Assembly (NCBI GenBank): GCA_046482855.1
Contig: JAWOEH010000057.1
Coordinates: forward strand, 1 to 26,526
Origin: CAYVSF01 sp046482855
GTDB lineage: Bacteria > Bacteroidota > Bacteroidia > Bacteroidales > UBA12077
Reading direction: 5' to 3'
DNA length: 26,526 nucleotides
Shown here: in pieces, positions 8,490 to 14,711 of the stretch
How the letters are laid out: the number at the start of each line of letters is the position of its first letter
How positions within the stretch are numbered: position 1 is the stretch's first letter
Position numbers and translations under genes: made by a program
Notes under the pieces: generated by a model
What the model saw: only the letters and a program-made list of their open reading frames with translations
Told to the model about the DNA's origin: nothing
The model's database searches: none

Positions 8490-8516
8490 AGAAAATTTCC
8501 CATACGTAAATTTTCT
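8490..8516 (+). terminator. AT-rich hairpin downstream of ohrR
   Basis: AGAAAATTT (8490-8498) pairs perfectly with AAATTTTCT (8508-8516) around a 9-nt loop and is followed by CTTTCCCCC. It may end the ohr-ohrR transcript. It lies just before the next promoter, so a protein-binding site is an alternative. Confidence 0.4.
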
Positions 8517-8539
8517 CTTTCCCCCGTAAACAAAATTAC

Positions 8540-8547
8540 TACCTTTG
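8540..8547 (+). promoter_or_regulatory. -7 promoter box of the ABC-F gene
   Basis: TACCTTTG matches TAnnTTTG and is followed by CGCC, a common start-site context in this phylum. The -33 region is poor (TTTC at 8518-8521). The predicted start near 8554-8556 gives a leader of about 27 nt to the ATG at 8582. Confidence 0.6.
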
Positions 8548-8581
8548 CGCCCTAATTTAATTGAACGAAAGGGTAGGGGTA

Positions 8582-10213
8582 ATGATTACTGTTAACGATT
8601 TGGCCATACAATTTGGCAAACGTAAGTTGTTTCAGGATGTAGATTTGAAATTTACACCCGGGAACTGCTACGGAATTATCGGAGCCAATGGCGCCGGGAA
8701 ATCAACATTTTTAAAAATAATTGCCGGAGAGCAGGATGCTTCTTCCGGTTCGGTTACAATGGGACCTGGTGAACGACTCTCGGTACTGAGTCAGGACCAC
8801 TCGGCTTTTGATGAGTATAGTGTGCTGGACACAGTGCTTATCGGACATAGCCAGCTTTGGGAACTGTTGCAGGAAAAGAATGCAATCTATATGAAGCCCG
8901 ACTTCTCGGAAGCCGATGGGTTGAAAGCCGCCGAGTTGGAGGATAAATTTGCCGAGATGGACGGTTGGAATGCCGAGAGCGATGCTGCTAACTTACTTAG
9001 CGGATTGGGTATTAAAGAGTCGTTGCATAGCCGACAAATGGGCGATCTTAGCGGAAAACAAAAAGTACGCGTATTGTTGGCACAGGCACTTTTCGGTAAG
9101 CCTGATAACCTTTTGCTGGATGAGCCCACAAATGATTTGGACCTGGAAACAGTTCGCTGGCTCGAGCAATACCTGGCCAATTTTGACAATACGGTGTTGG
9201 TGGTATCTCACGACCGTCACTTCCTCGATTGTGTATGTACGCATACAGTAGATATCGATTTCGGAAAGATCAACCAATTTGCCGGAAACTACAGCTTTTG
9301 GTATCAGAGTAGTCAGCTGGCTTTGCGTCAGCAGCAGGTACAAAATAAAAAGGTGGAGGAGAAGCGTAAAGAGTTGCAGGAATTTATTTCCCGTTTCAGC
9401 GCCAATGTTGCAAAATCGAAGCAAACCACCAGCCGTAAAAAAATGCTGGAGAAATTAAATGTGGAGGACATCAAACCCTCCATGCGGAAGTACCCTGGTA
9501 TTATTTTTCAGCCCGAACGCGAACCTGGCGATAAAATATTGGTTGTTGATAGGTTAAGTAAAGCCATCGAGGATGAGGTGCTCTTTAACGATGTTAGTTT
9601 TACGGCTGAGAAAGGCGATAAAATTGCTTTTCTCTCCAAAGATCCACGGGCAATGACGGCCTTTTTCGAAATTTTGAATGATAACCTGCAGCCCGATAGT
9701 GGTAGTTTTGAGTGGGGAGTTACCATCAATTCAGCCTATATGCCTTTGGATAATGAGCCTTTCTTTGCCTCTGACTTATCGCTGGTTGATTGGTTGGCGC
9801 AATATGCCACAGGCGATAAGAGTGAACAGTTTATGCGCGGTTACCTGGGGAAAATGCTCTTCAGTGGCGAGGAGGTGTATAAACAGGTAAATGTACTCTC
9901 GGGAGGCGAGAAGATGCGTTGCATGATTTCGCGAATGATGCTGAAACATGCCAATACATTAATTCTGGATACCCCGACAAATCACCTGGATTTGGAAAGT
10001 ATTCAGGCGTTTAACAACTCGCTTACCACGTTTAAAGGAAATGTTTTCCTGGCTTCGCATGACCACGAATTTATCGATACCGTTGCCAATCGCGTGATTG
10101 AACTCACCCCGAATGGCATTATTGATAAACTCATGAGCTACGACGATTATGTAAACGATGATAAAATTGCCGCTTTACGCGAAACCATGTACCAACAGCC
10201 TGCTTTTAGCTAA
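8582..10213 (+). CDS. ABC-F ATPase, YbiT-like, with a degenerate second ATP site
   Basis: This is a soluble 543-residue protein with two ABC domains and no membrane segments, closest in layout to E. coli YbiT, a ribosome-associated ABC-F protein. Domain 1 is intact: Walker A GANGAGKS at 34-41, signature LSGKQ, Walker B LLLDE with Glu181, and SHDRHFL. The inter-domain helical linker (about 240-310) contains FISRFSANVAKSKQTTSRKKM. Domain 2 keeps its LSGGEKMR signature and an ASHDHEF switch His. Its Walker A position reads LSKDPRAMT (351-359) with Met358 in place of Lys, and its Walker B ends LILDT with Thr464 in place of Glu. ATG 8582 is preferred over TTG 8561 because MITVNDLAIQFG aligns with the family start. 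Confidence 0.92.
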   Translation: MITVNDLAIQFGKRKLFQDVDLKFTPGNCYGIIGANGAGKSTFLKIIAGEQDASSGSVTMGPGERLSVLSQDHSAFDEYSVLDTVLIGHSQLWELLQEKNAIYMKPDFSEADGLKAAELEDKFAEMDGWNAESDAANLLSGLGIKESLHSRQMGDLSGKQKVRVLLAQALFGKPDNLLLDEPTNDLDLETVRWLEQYLANFDNTVLVVSHDRHFLDCVCTHTVDIDFGKINQFAGNYSFWYQSSQLALRQQQVQNKKVEEKRKELQEFISRFSANVAKSKQTTSRKKMLEKLNVEDIKPSMRKYPGIIFQPEREPGDKILVVDRLSKAIEDEVLFNDVSFTAEKGDKIAFLSKDPRAMTAFFEILNDNLQPDSGSFEWGVTINSAYMPLDNEPFFASDLSLVDWLAQYATGDKSEQFMRGYLGKMLFSGEEVYKQVNVLSGGEKMRCMISRMMLKHANTLILDTPTNHLDLESIQAFNNSLTTFKGNVFLASHDHEFIDTVANRVIELTPNGIIDKLMSYDDYVNDDKIAALRETMYQQPAFS

Positions 10214-10238
10214 AATTGGTGCGGTTTTTGATATTTAC

Positions 10239-10274
10239 AAGAAGATCTCTTAACAAGGGGTCTTCTTTTTTTGT
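10239..10274 (+). terminator. Rho-independent terminator of the ABC-F gene
   Basis: AAGAAGATCTC (10239-10249) pairs with GGGGTCTTCTT (10257-10267), 11 bp with two G-U pairs, around a 7-nt loop. A run of T residues follows immediately. It lies 26 bp after the stop codon. Confidence 0.8.
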
Positions 10275-10297
10275 TTTTATATCTGAACCGTAAGGAG

Positions 10298-10327
10298 TTT
10301 GTGCTTTTTTCTCGCGGAATATCTTTA
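10298..10327 (+). promoter_or_regulatory. Promoter of the SIMPL-domain gene
   Basis: TTTG at 10298-10301, an 18-bp spacer and TATCTTTA at 10320-10327 (7 of 8 bases of the -7 consensus). The predicted start near 10334 lies downstream of the TTG at 10271, supporting the ATG at 10373 as the true start codon. Confidence 0.5.
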
Positions 10328-10372
10328 CTGACTGGGAATATCCTTTCTGTTTTACTATTTAAATATCAACTT

Positions 10373-11074
10373 ATGAAAAATTACCGATATCTTTTTACCG
10401 CTTTCATGCTTCTGATAATCGCTAGTGCCATGGCACAACAGGGAACCAAGAATTTTATTGATCAGCCTTATCTGGAAGTGAGGGGCGAGGCTGAAATAAA
10501 AGCTACCCCCGATGAGATTTACCTGCGCATTGTGCTGAACGAAGACGAAACCAAACCTCGCAACACCATCGAATTAATGGAAAACAACCTGATGCGTGTG
10601 CTGCGACGAAACGATGTAGATCCCAAACAGTTACGTGTGTTGGAGATGAGCTCCGACTATAAACAGCAGTGGTTGGGCAAGGATATAAAAGAGATACGAA
10701 TCTTTGAACTGTTGCTGCATGAAGCCTCACAAACCGGCGAAGTGCTGCGCGATTTGCGTGAGCAGGAGATTGGCAATGTGGAGGTTACCCGGGTGGATCA
10801 TTCGCAAATGGAGGAATTAAAAGCCGAAGCCCAGGTTAAAGCGTTGAAAAATGCACGCCAAAAGGCCGGGAAACTCGCCGCCGCTCTTGACCAATCGGTA
10901 GGCAAGGCTATTTTTGTACAGGAGCATCAGGATACTCCTCGCCCCATGTATCAGGCACGTGCACGTGAGCAGTACACTATGCGAGCAAAAGGTGCCGGTG
11001 CCCTGCCCGAAACCTTGGAGTTCAAACAACTTGAAATACAGGGTGCTGTGTTGGTTCGCTTTGTGTTAAACTAA
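10373..11074 (+). CDS. Periplasmic SIMPL-domain (DUF541) protein
   Basis: This is a 233-residue exported protein. From the chosen ATG it begins MKNYRYLF with a hydrophobic core and an AMAQQ cleavage region, a normal signal peptide; the 34 residues upstream in the same frame would bury it. The mature part begins PYLEVRGEAEIKATPDEIYLRIVLNE, the hallmark start of SIMPL/DUF541. A helix-rich middle and the AQVKALKNARQKAGKLAAALDQ segment before a beta-rich end complete the domain. Family members are periplasmic or membrane-associated; some are linked to oxidative stress or outer-membrane integrity, but no biochemical activity is firmly assigned. The gene has its own promoter and converges on the Crp/Fnr gene across 68 bp. 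Confidence 0.88.
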   Translation: MKNYRYLFTAFMLLIIASAMAQQGTKNFIDQPYLEVRGEAEIKATPDEIYLRIVLNEDETKPRNTIELMENNLMRVLRRNDVDPKQLRVLEMSSDYKQQWLGKDIKEIRIFELLLHEASQTGEVLRDLREQEIGNVEVTRVDHSQMEELKAEAQVKALKNARQKAGKLAAALDQSVGKAIFVQEHQDTPRPMYQARAREQYTMRAKGAGALPETLEFKQLEIQGAVLVRFVLN

Positions 11075-11137
11075 CCGGCACTTTTGTTGGCCCCGGCTGC
11101 TGATACCTGAAGGTTGCAAATGGAGGGAGGCAGCTGA

Positions 11138-11149
11138 GGGCTTTAGCCC
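11138..11149. repeat. REP-like hairpin GGGCTTTAGCCC overlapping the crp-family stop codon
   Basis: GGGCT-TT-AGCCC is a perfect short hairpin between two convergent genes. The stop codon of the minus-strand regulator (11143-11145) is inside it. It resembles the GCGCTTTAGCGC hairpin near 20919. It may serve as a bidirectional terminator, though no T tract follows, or be a member of a dispersed REP-like family. Confidence 0.45.
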
Positions 11150-11820
11150 CTTTGATTAAGCATCATCAACTGTTCTCTGTCGATTATATCGATGCGTTTT
11201 CCCTGCAAGTTTATCAGTCCGTCTTTCTCAAATTCTTTCAGAAATTTTACAGTGCTTTCAACAGTTATGGTGGCAAAATCGGCAATATCCTTGCGCGTTA
11301 ATTGTGCCAGTGGATCAGCCTCCTTAAAATGCTCCGACGACAAGTATAAAAGCGCTGAGGCCAACTTTCCTCGCATCTGTTTATAGGAAAGGTTTTCAAT
11401 GATCGTTAAGTATCGGTTTTCGTTATTTGAGTTACGCGTGAGCAATTGGGCAGCCAATTCAGAGTTTTGGAAGATAAGCTTTTTCAGGGCTTCTTTCTCT
11501 ATCATGCACAAATTTGCATCGGTAAGGGTTTGTGCTGAATAGGGATAGGTTTTTTTATCGAAAAGGGTGGAAAAAGCTATGTAACTTCCCTTAACAGCCA
11601 GTTGGATATTTACTTGCTTCCCGCTTCCTGTTTCCAGGTATATTTTTACCAGTCCACTGCACACAAAAAGTACGTGCGGGGCAAAGGCTCCTTGTTTAAA
11701 CAAGGTTTCTCCTTTGCGATATGTAACCCGGGTTTTTCTATCGTCCAGAAATGCCAGCTCCTGTTCGGTTAAATGCTGGAAACAGCTGGCTAGTGTCTCT
11801 AAATTATTTTCTTTTTTCAC
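11143..11820 (-). CDS. Crp/Fnr-family transcription regulator
   Basis: This is a 225-residue regulator with an N-terminal cyclic-nucleotide-binding-like beta-roll (YRKGETLFKQGAFAPHVLFVCSGLVKIYL) and a long dimer helix. A C-terminal winged helix follows (LTRKDIADFATITVESTVKFLKEFEKDGLI). It lacks an N-terminal cluster of four cysteines, so it is not an oxygen-sensing iron-sulfur FNR; the ligand is unknown. I start it at GTG 11820. A perfect -7 box (TATCTTTG) at 11839-11846 predicts transcription from about 11832, which excludes the ATG at 11907 because that codon lies upstream of the promoter. A purine-rich AAAGAAAGAG precedes the GTG. It diverges from the flavoprotein gene, which it may control. 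Confidence 0.88.
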   Translation of the reverse strand: MKKENNLETLASCFQHLTEQELAFLDDRKTRVTYRKGETLFKQGAFAPHVLFVCSGLVKIYLETGSGKQVNIQLAVKGSYIAFSTLFDKKTYPYSAQTLTDANLCMIEKEALKKLIFQNSELAAQLLTRNSNNENRYLTIIENLSYKQMRGKLASALLYLSSEHFKEADPLAQLTRKDIADFATITVESTVKFLKEFEKDGLINLQGKRIDIIDREQLMMLNQRG

Positions 11821-11838
11821 GCACTCTTTCTTTTTAAA

Positions 11839-11861
11839 CAAAGATATTGAACCCTTTGATA
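11839..11861 (-). promoter_or_regulatory. Promoter of the Crp/Fnr gene with adjoining imperfect palindrome
   Basis: On the minus strand TATCTTTG occupies 11846-11839, an exact -7 box. Overlapping its upstream edge, TATTGAACCCTTTGATA (11845-11861, plus-strand reading) is an imperfect palindrome: TAT and ATA arms, AA and TT inside, with two mismatched positions per arm. Its place between -7 and -33 would suit repression, perhaps by the regulator itself. No clear -33 TTG is present. Confidence 0.4.
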
Positions 11862-11983
11862 ATAGGAAATTTGTTTTTGCAAAAACTTTCGAGTGCCGAA
11901 GGAACAACAGTATTATTATGGTTTGGTAACTTCAAACTTGTAAAATTTCAATTTCCCTACCCCCATACTTCAAGCCTGTTATG

Positions 11984-12014
11984 TTGGCATCCCGGACCCT
12001 TCCACCTACTTTTG
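11984..12014 (+). promoter_or_regulatory. Promoter of the flavoprotein gene
   Basis: TTG at 11984-11986, a 20-bp spacer and TACTTTTG at 12007-12014 match the phylum consensus. Transcription near 12021 would give an unusually long leader of about 210 nt before ATG 12235. Confidence 0.6.
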
Positions 12015-12234
12015 CCCGCAAACAACCAAATGATAATTGGGGCGTGGTTTCCTTAAATGTAACTAGAGGAAGTTTTAGGTTTCATAGGTTTGAATAGGAC
12101 CCTTGATTCTCTGATGTAACCGCCTCATCAACGCATTTTGAAAGGACTCTGTAGCGCGATGCAAAGTATTGACAACGAAGAGTTAATTGATGAAAGTAAG
12201 AAGAAGGAACCTATATAATAAAAATTATATCAAA

Positions 12235-13629
12235 ATGGAGAATAGATATGAACTCGTGGTGATTGGGGGTGGCCCGGCAGGGGTAACACTTGCAAAACGG
12301 TTAGGAAAAAAGTACAAAATGGCTGTAATTCGGCCCGAAGATTTTAGCATGATTTATTGTGCTATGCCTTATGTTATTGAGGACACCATCGAAATGCAAA
12401 AATGTTTGAAGAAAGACGCACTGGTTACGGAATCCGGAGCAGATCTCATTCGCGATGAGGTGCAGCGTGTCGATTTTTCCAATAAAACGGTTATAGTAAA
12501 ACAGGGCGAAAGTATCCACTATAACAAGCTTATTATTGCAACCGGAGCCAATCCGTTTATTCCTCCCTTGGAAGGAACCCATCTTAATGGCGTGATGGGG
12601 TTTAAAACCCAAACCGATTTGGAAAAGATCCACAGCTTTGTGAATAATGGGCTCAAAAAGGCCGTAATTGTAGGAGCAGGTGCCATTGGGATGGAGTTGG
12701 CTCAGGCGCTGAAACATAAAGGTCTGGATGTAACCTTGGTTGATATGGCTCCACAGGTGCTTCCCAATTTAGTAGGTGGCGAATTTGCTCAACGCGCCTC
12801 CGAGGAGCTGATTCGTAACGATATTCATTTAATGCTGAACACACGTGTGATGAAGTTGGAAGGGAGCGAGTTTGTTAACGAAGTGCATCTGGATAATGGT
12901 GAAACCATTTATCTTAATGATTATTCGCCTTGTACCGGAAACGATAACAGCACCATAAAGGGATTGGTGGTATTTGCTACCGGCGTAGTGCCTGCTCTCT
13001 CTTTTGTTCCTGAAAATACCCTGCAAGTCGATCGTCAGGGAATCGTTGTAAACGAGCGGATGGAAACCAGTTATCCCGATGTGTATGCTGTTGGCGATTG
13101 TGCCCAGTACAAAAGCTTTATAACCGGTAAGATTACCGGCGGAAAACTGGCAACTAATGCTGTGCCTATGGCTCGTGTATTAGCTGAGAATTTGCTCGGG
13201 GGCAATGCGCGCTACAAGGGCTTTATTAATGGGGCTGCAACTAAAGTATACAACTATTACGTGGGGGGGACAGGACTTACCGCCCAACGTGCCCTCGAGG
13301 AGGGATACGATATACTTAAGGGATATAGCCAATTATCTACTCAATTTCCTATTATGCCCGGACAAAAGGAGTTGAGGGTGAAATTAATTGCCCAAAAATT
13401 CACTGGGAAGATCCTTGGAGGACAGGTGTTTAGCGGAGAACCTGTAACCTCTCTTATTGACCTTATCTCTTTTGCCATTCAAAAAGAGGCCACTGTGCAG
13501 GATTTTATCGAATTGAGCTATTCCTCGCAACCTTACCAGTCGTTTTATCCGGCCGGGAATGGTTTGGTTATGGCTGCCGAGAAAATACAAACCCAGATGG
13601 AGCATTTTCCTGAAGAGGTATTGGTCTGA
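12235..13629 (+). CDS. FAD-dependent pyridine nucleotide-disulfide oxidoreductase (CoA-disulfide reductase/NADH oxidase class)
   Basis: This is a 464-residue two-dinucleotide-fold flavoprotein. The FAD motif GGGPAG is at 11-16, a single redox cysteine, Cys42, lies in SMIYCAMPYVI, and ATG(A)NPF closes the FAD domain. The NAD(P)H motif is VGAGAIGMELAQAL. The second FAD contact is YAVGDCAQ, followed by a C-terminal dimerisation domain. The lone Cys at residue 42, rather than a CxxxxC pair, is typical of CoA-disulfide reductases, NADH oxidases, NADH peroxidases and persulfide reductases; which reaction applies cannot be decided. Between the strand ending NGETIYL and LVVFATG there is an extra stretch, NDYSPCTGNDNSTIKG, with another Cys. 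ATG 12235 is chosen because the FAD motif then sits close to the N-terminus; ATG 12187 and 12190 remain possible. Confidence 0.87.
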   Translation: MENRYELVVIGGGPAGVTLAKRLGKKYKMAVIRPEDFSMIYCAMPYVIEDTIEMQKCLKKDALVTESGADLIRDEVQRVDFSNKTVIVKQGESIHYNKLIIATGANPFIPPLEGTHLNGVMGFKTQTDLEKIHSFVNNGLKKAVIVGAGAIGMELAQALKHKGLDVTLVDMAPQVLPNLVGGEFAQRASEELIRNDIHLMLNTRVMKLEGSEFVNEVHLDNGETIYLNDYSPCTGNDNSTIKGLVVFATGVVPALSFVPENTLQVDRQGIVVNERMETSYPDVYAVGDCAQYKSFITGKITGGKLATNAVPMARVLAENLLGGNARYKGFINGAATKVYNYYVGGTGLTAQRALEEGYDILKGYSQLSTQFPIMPGQKELRVKLIAQKFTGKILGGQVFSGEPVTSLIDLISFAIQKEATVQDFIELSYSSQPYQSFYPAGNGLVMAAEKIQTQMEHFPEEVLV

Positions 13630-13644
13630 AATGGATAGGTGATG

Positions 13645-13680
13645 CAGAAAGAGGAAGGTGGTTTTACTGACCCTCTTCTG
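13645..13680 (+). terminator. Stem-loop just after the flavoprotein gene
   Basis: CAGAAAGAGG (13645-13654) pairs with CCTCTTCTG (13672-13680) with one bulged A. It begins 16 bp after the stop codon. No T tract follows, so it may protect the 3' end rather than terminate. Confidence 0.35.
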
Positions 13681-13814
13681 GTATATCTCTATATTCTTGA
13701 GGAGGATGTATCATAGAGCCTGATGTTTAAGACACAGGAGCAAGTGTTTGTTTTTCTGCAATTGGGGAGCATCTGCTGCAACAGAATTTTCGGATGTTTC
13801 TCCTGTTCGTTTTG

Positions 13815-13872
13815 AAGCCCTCCGCAGTATCTCCTCTTAATTTTGGGAACTAACTGCCAGAGGGCTTTTTTT
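13815..13872 (+). terminator. Long hairpin with T tract
   Basis: AGCCCTC (13816-13822) pairs with GAGGGCT (13860-13866) and an inner GCAG (13824-13827) with CTGC (13854-13857). Seven T residues (13866-13872) complete a plausible terminator. It lies about 190 bp after the flavoprotein stop, so it either ends a long 3' tail or belongs to an unseen transcript. Confidence 0.55.
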
Positions 13873-13921
13873 GATGGATTCAAACCTATTATAGCTACCC
13901 TCACATTAAAAAGAAATTGAT

Positions 13922-14103
13922 TGTCCGCTTTTAAGCATAAGAGGCTATTATTATGCAGAAAATCAATTATTTGCCCCAGGCCCTAAAGGGTGTAATTGAT
14001 TTTCTTCTCTCTCTTTAGGCCATACGGGGCAATAGAAGAACCGCAGCGAAGCGGAGCTCGACGAAGTCAAAATCAAGAAATGCATTATGCATAAAAGCGG
14101 ACA
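13922..14103. repeat. 182-bp MITE-like element with 19-bp terminal inverted repeats
   Basis: The left end TGTCCGCTTTTAAGCATAA (13922-13940) matches the reverse complement of the right end (14085-14103) at 18 of 19 positions. Inside are a perfect 13-bp inverted repeat (13957-13969 and 13993-14005), a CCCTAAAGGG hairpin (13981-13990), a TTGCCCC/GGGGCAA pair (13971-13977 and 14026-14032) that crosses the previous stem, and CCGC-GCGG (14041-14054). No coding capacity and no clear target-site duplication are seen. It ends 17 bp before the next start codon. It may be a non-autonomous mobile element or a large structured leader. Confidence 0.55.
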
Positions 14104-14120
14104 TACATTAAAATGAAATT

Positions 14121-14564
14121 ATGAAAGAAAAGATACGTTTTGCTTTTGCCTTGAATGCCGATAATGAATTTGGCAACAACCATTTCGGCGATGCCGATAA
14201 ATACGTCCTTGTTACATGGGATGGGGAGAGAATGCAGGATGAGGCTGAGGTGCCCAATGCTTTTAAAACCTACGATGAGCAGCAGGAGCATGGCTCCAGA
14301 GCAAAAGGGAAAATGATTAGTCAGATGTTACTGGAATATGGCACCCATGTACTTGTTTCCAGGCAATTTGGACCCAATATACGTGTAGTAAGCCGCCACT
14401 TTATTCCGGTGGTTATTCATGCCGATGCGCCGGCGCAGGTAAAAGAGGTATTGGAGAAAAATGTAAACTGGATAGCTGACGAGCAGCAGAAAACCAGTGG
14501 TTTCTATAAATTGTTCATGATAAAAAATGGCATTCTTAAAACACAGGCAAAAGAGGTAGAGTAG
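14121..14564 (+). CDS. NifX/NifB-like dinitrogenase iron-molybdenum cofactor domain protein
   Basis: This is a 147-residue soluble protein. It opens KIRFAFALNADNEFGNNHFGDADKYVLV, where a short beta strand is followed by the HFGDAD motif typical of the NifX/NafY/NifB C-terminal domain. The later segment KMISQMLLEYGTHVLVSRQFGPNI fits the family's helix and central strand, and EVLEKNVNW near the end fits its final helix. Family members bind iron-sulfur or FeMo-cofactor precursors, but many occur in organisms without nitrogenase and have no known role. No nif gene is nearby, so a nitrogenase function should not be assumed. The structured 182-bp element lies immediately upstream, and sbcD follows 147 bp later. 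Confidence 0.75.
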   Translation: MKEKIRFAFALNADNEFGNNHFGDADKYVLVTWDGERMQDEAEVPNAFKTYDEQQEHGSRAKGKMISQMLLEYGTHVLVSRQFGPNIRVVSRHFIPVVIHADAPAQVKEVLEKNVNWIADEQQKTSGFYKLFMIKNGILKTQAKEVE

Positions 14565-14590
14565 GAGTGGGATCTTGTTATTCATCGTTT

Positions 14591-14604
14591 TCATGCGAGC
14601 ATGA
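14591..14604 (+). terminator. Short hairpin after the NifX-like gene
   Basis: TCATGC and GCATGA pair perfectly around GA, 26 bp after the stop codon. The 2-nt loop means that in practice the last pair opens. There is no strong T tract, so its role as a terminator is doubtful. Confidence 0.25.
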
Positions 14605-14711
14605 TATCTTTCGAGTTTCCTTGGTAGCTCCGTTTTTCCATTGTATTTTTAGGAGTAATTTATTGCCGATTTTCAATGGTGATAAGGATCTGAAAAAGAA
14701 TACCAAAACTC

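Larger units (their letters stand above)
11821..12234. other. Divergent intergenic region
   Basis: These 414 bp separate the Crp/Fnr gene (-) from the flavoprotein gene (+). They hold one promoter for each, a palindrome at the minus-strand promoter and a plus-strand leader of about 210 nt. The leader contains TGATG (12113-12117) and CATCA (12126-12130) as a weak stem. No protein-coding frame is convincing. Confidence 0.6.
13630..14120. other. 491-bp region without a convincing gene
   Basis: The region contains two stem-loops (13645-13680 and 13815-13872) and then a 182-bp inverted-repeat element (13922-14103). The only frame of note, 71 codons on the minus strand at 13689-13904, matches nothing I know and runs through the terminator, so I do not call it. 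Confidence 0.6.

Noticed and set aside
12102..12131. FNR-like half sites TTGAT and ATCAA in the flavoprotein leader
   Set aside because: The spacing is about 20 bp, whereas FNR boxes have 4 bp between half sites.
13689..13904. 71-codon minus-strand frame
   Set aside because: It runs through a terminator hairpin, has no recognisable motif and no promoter.
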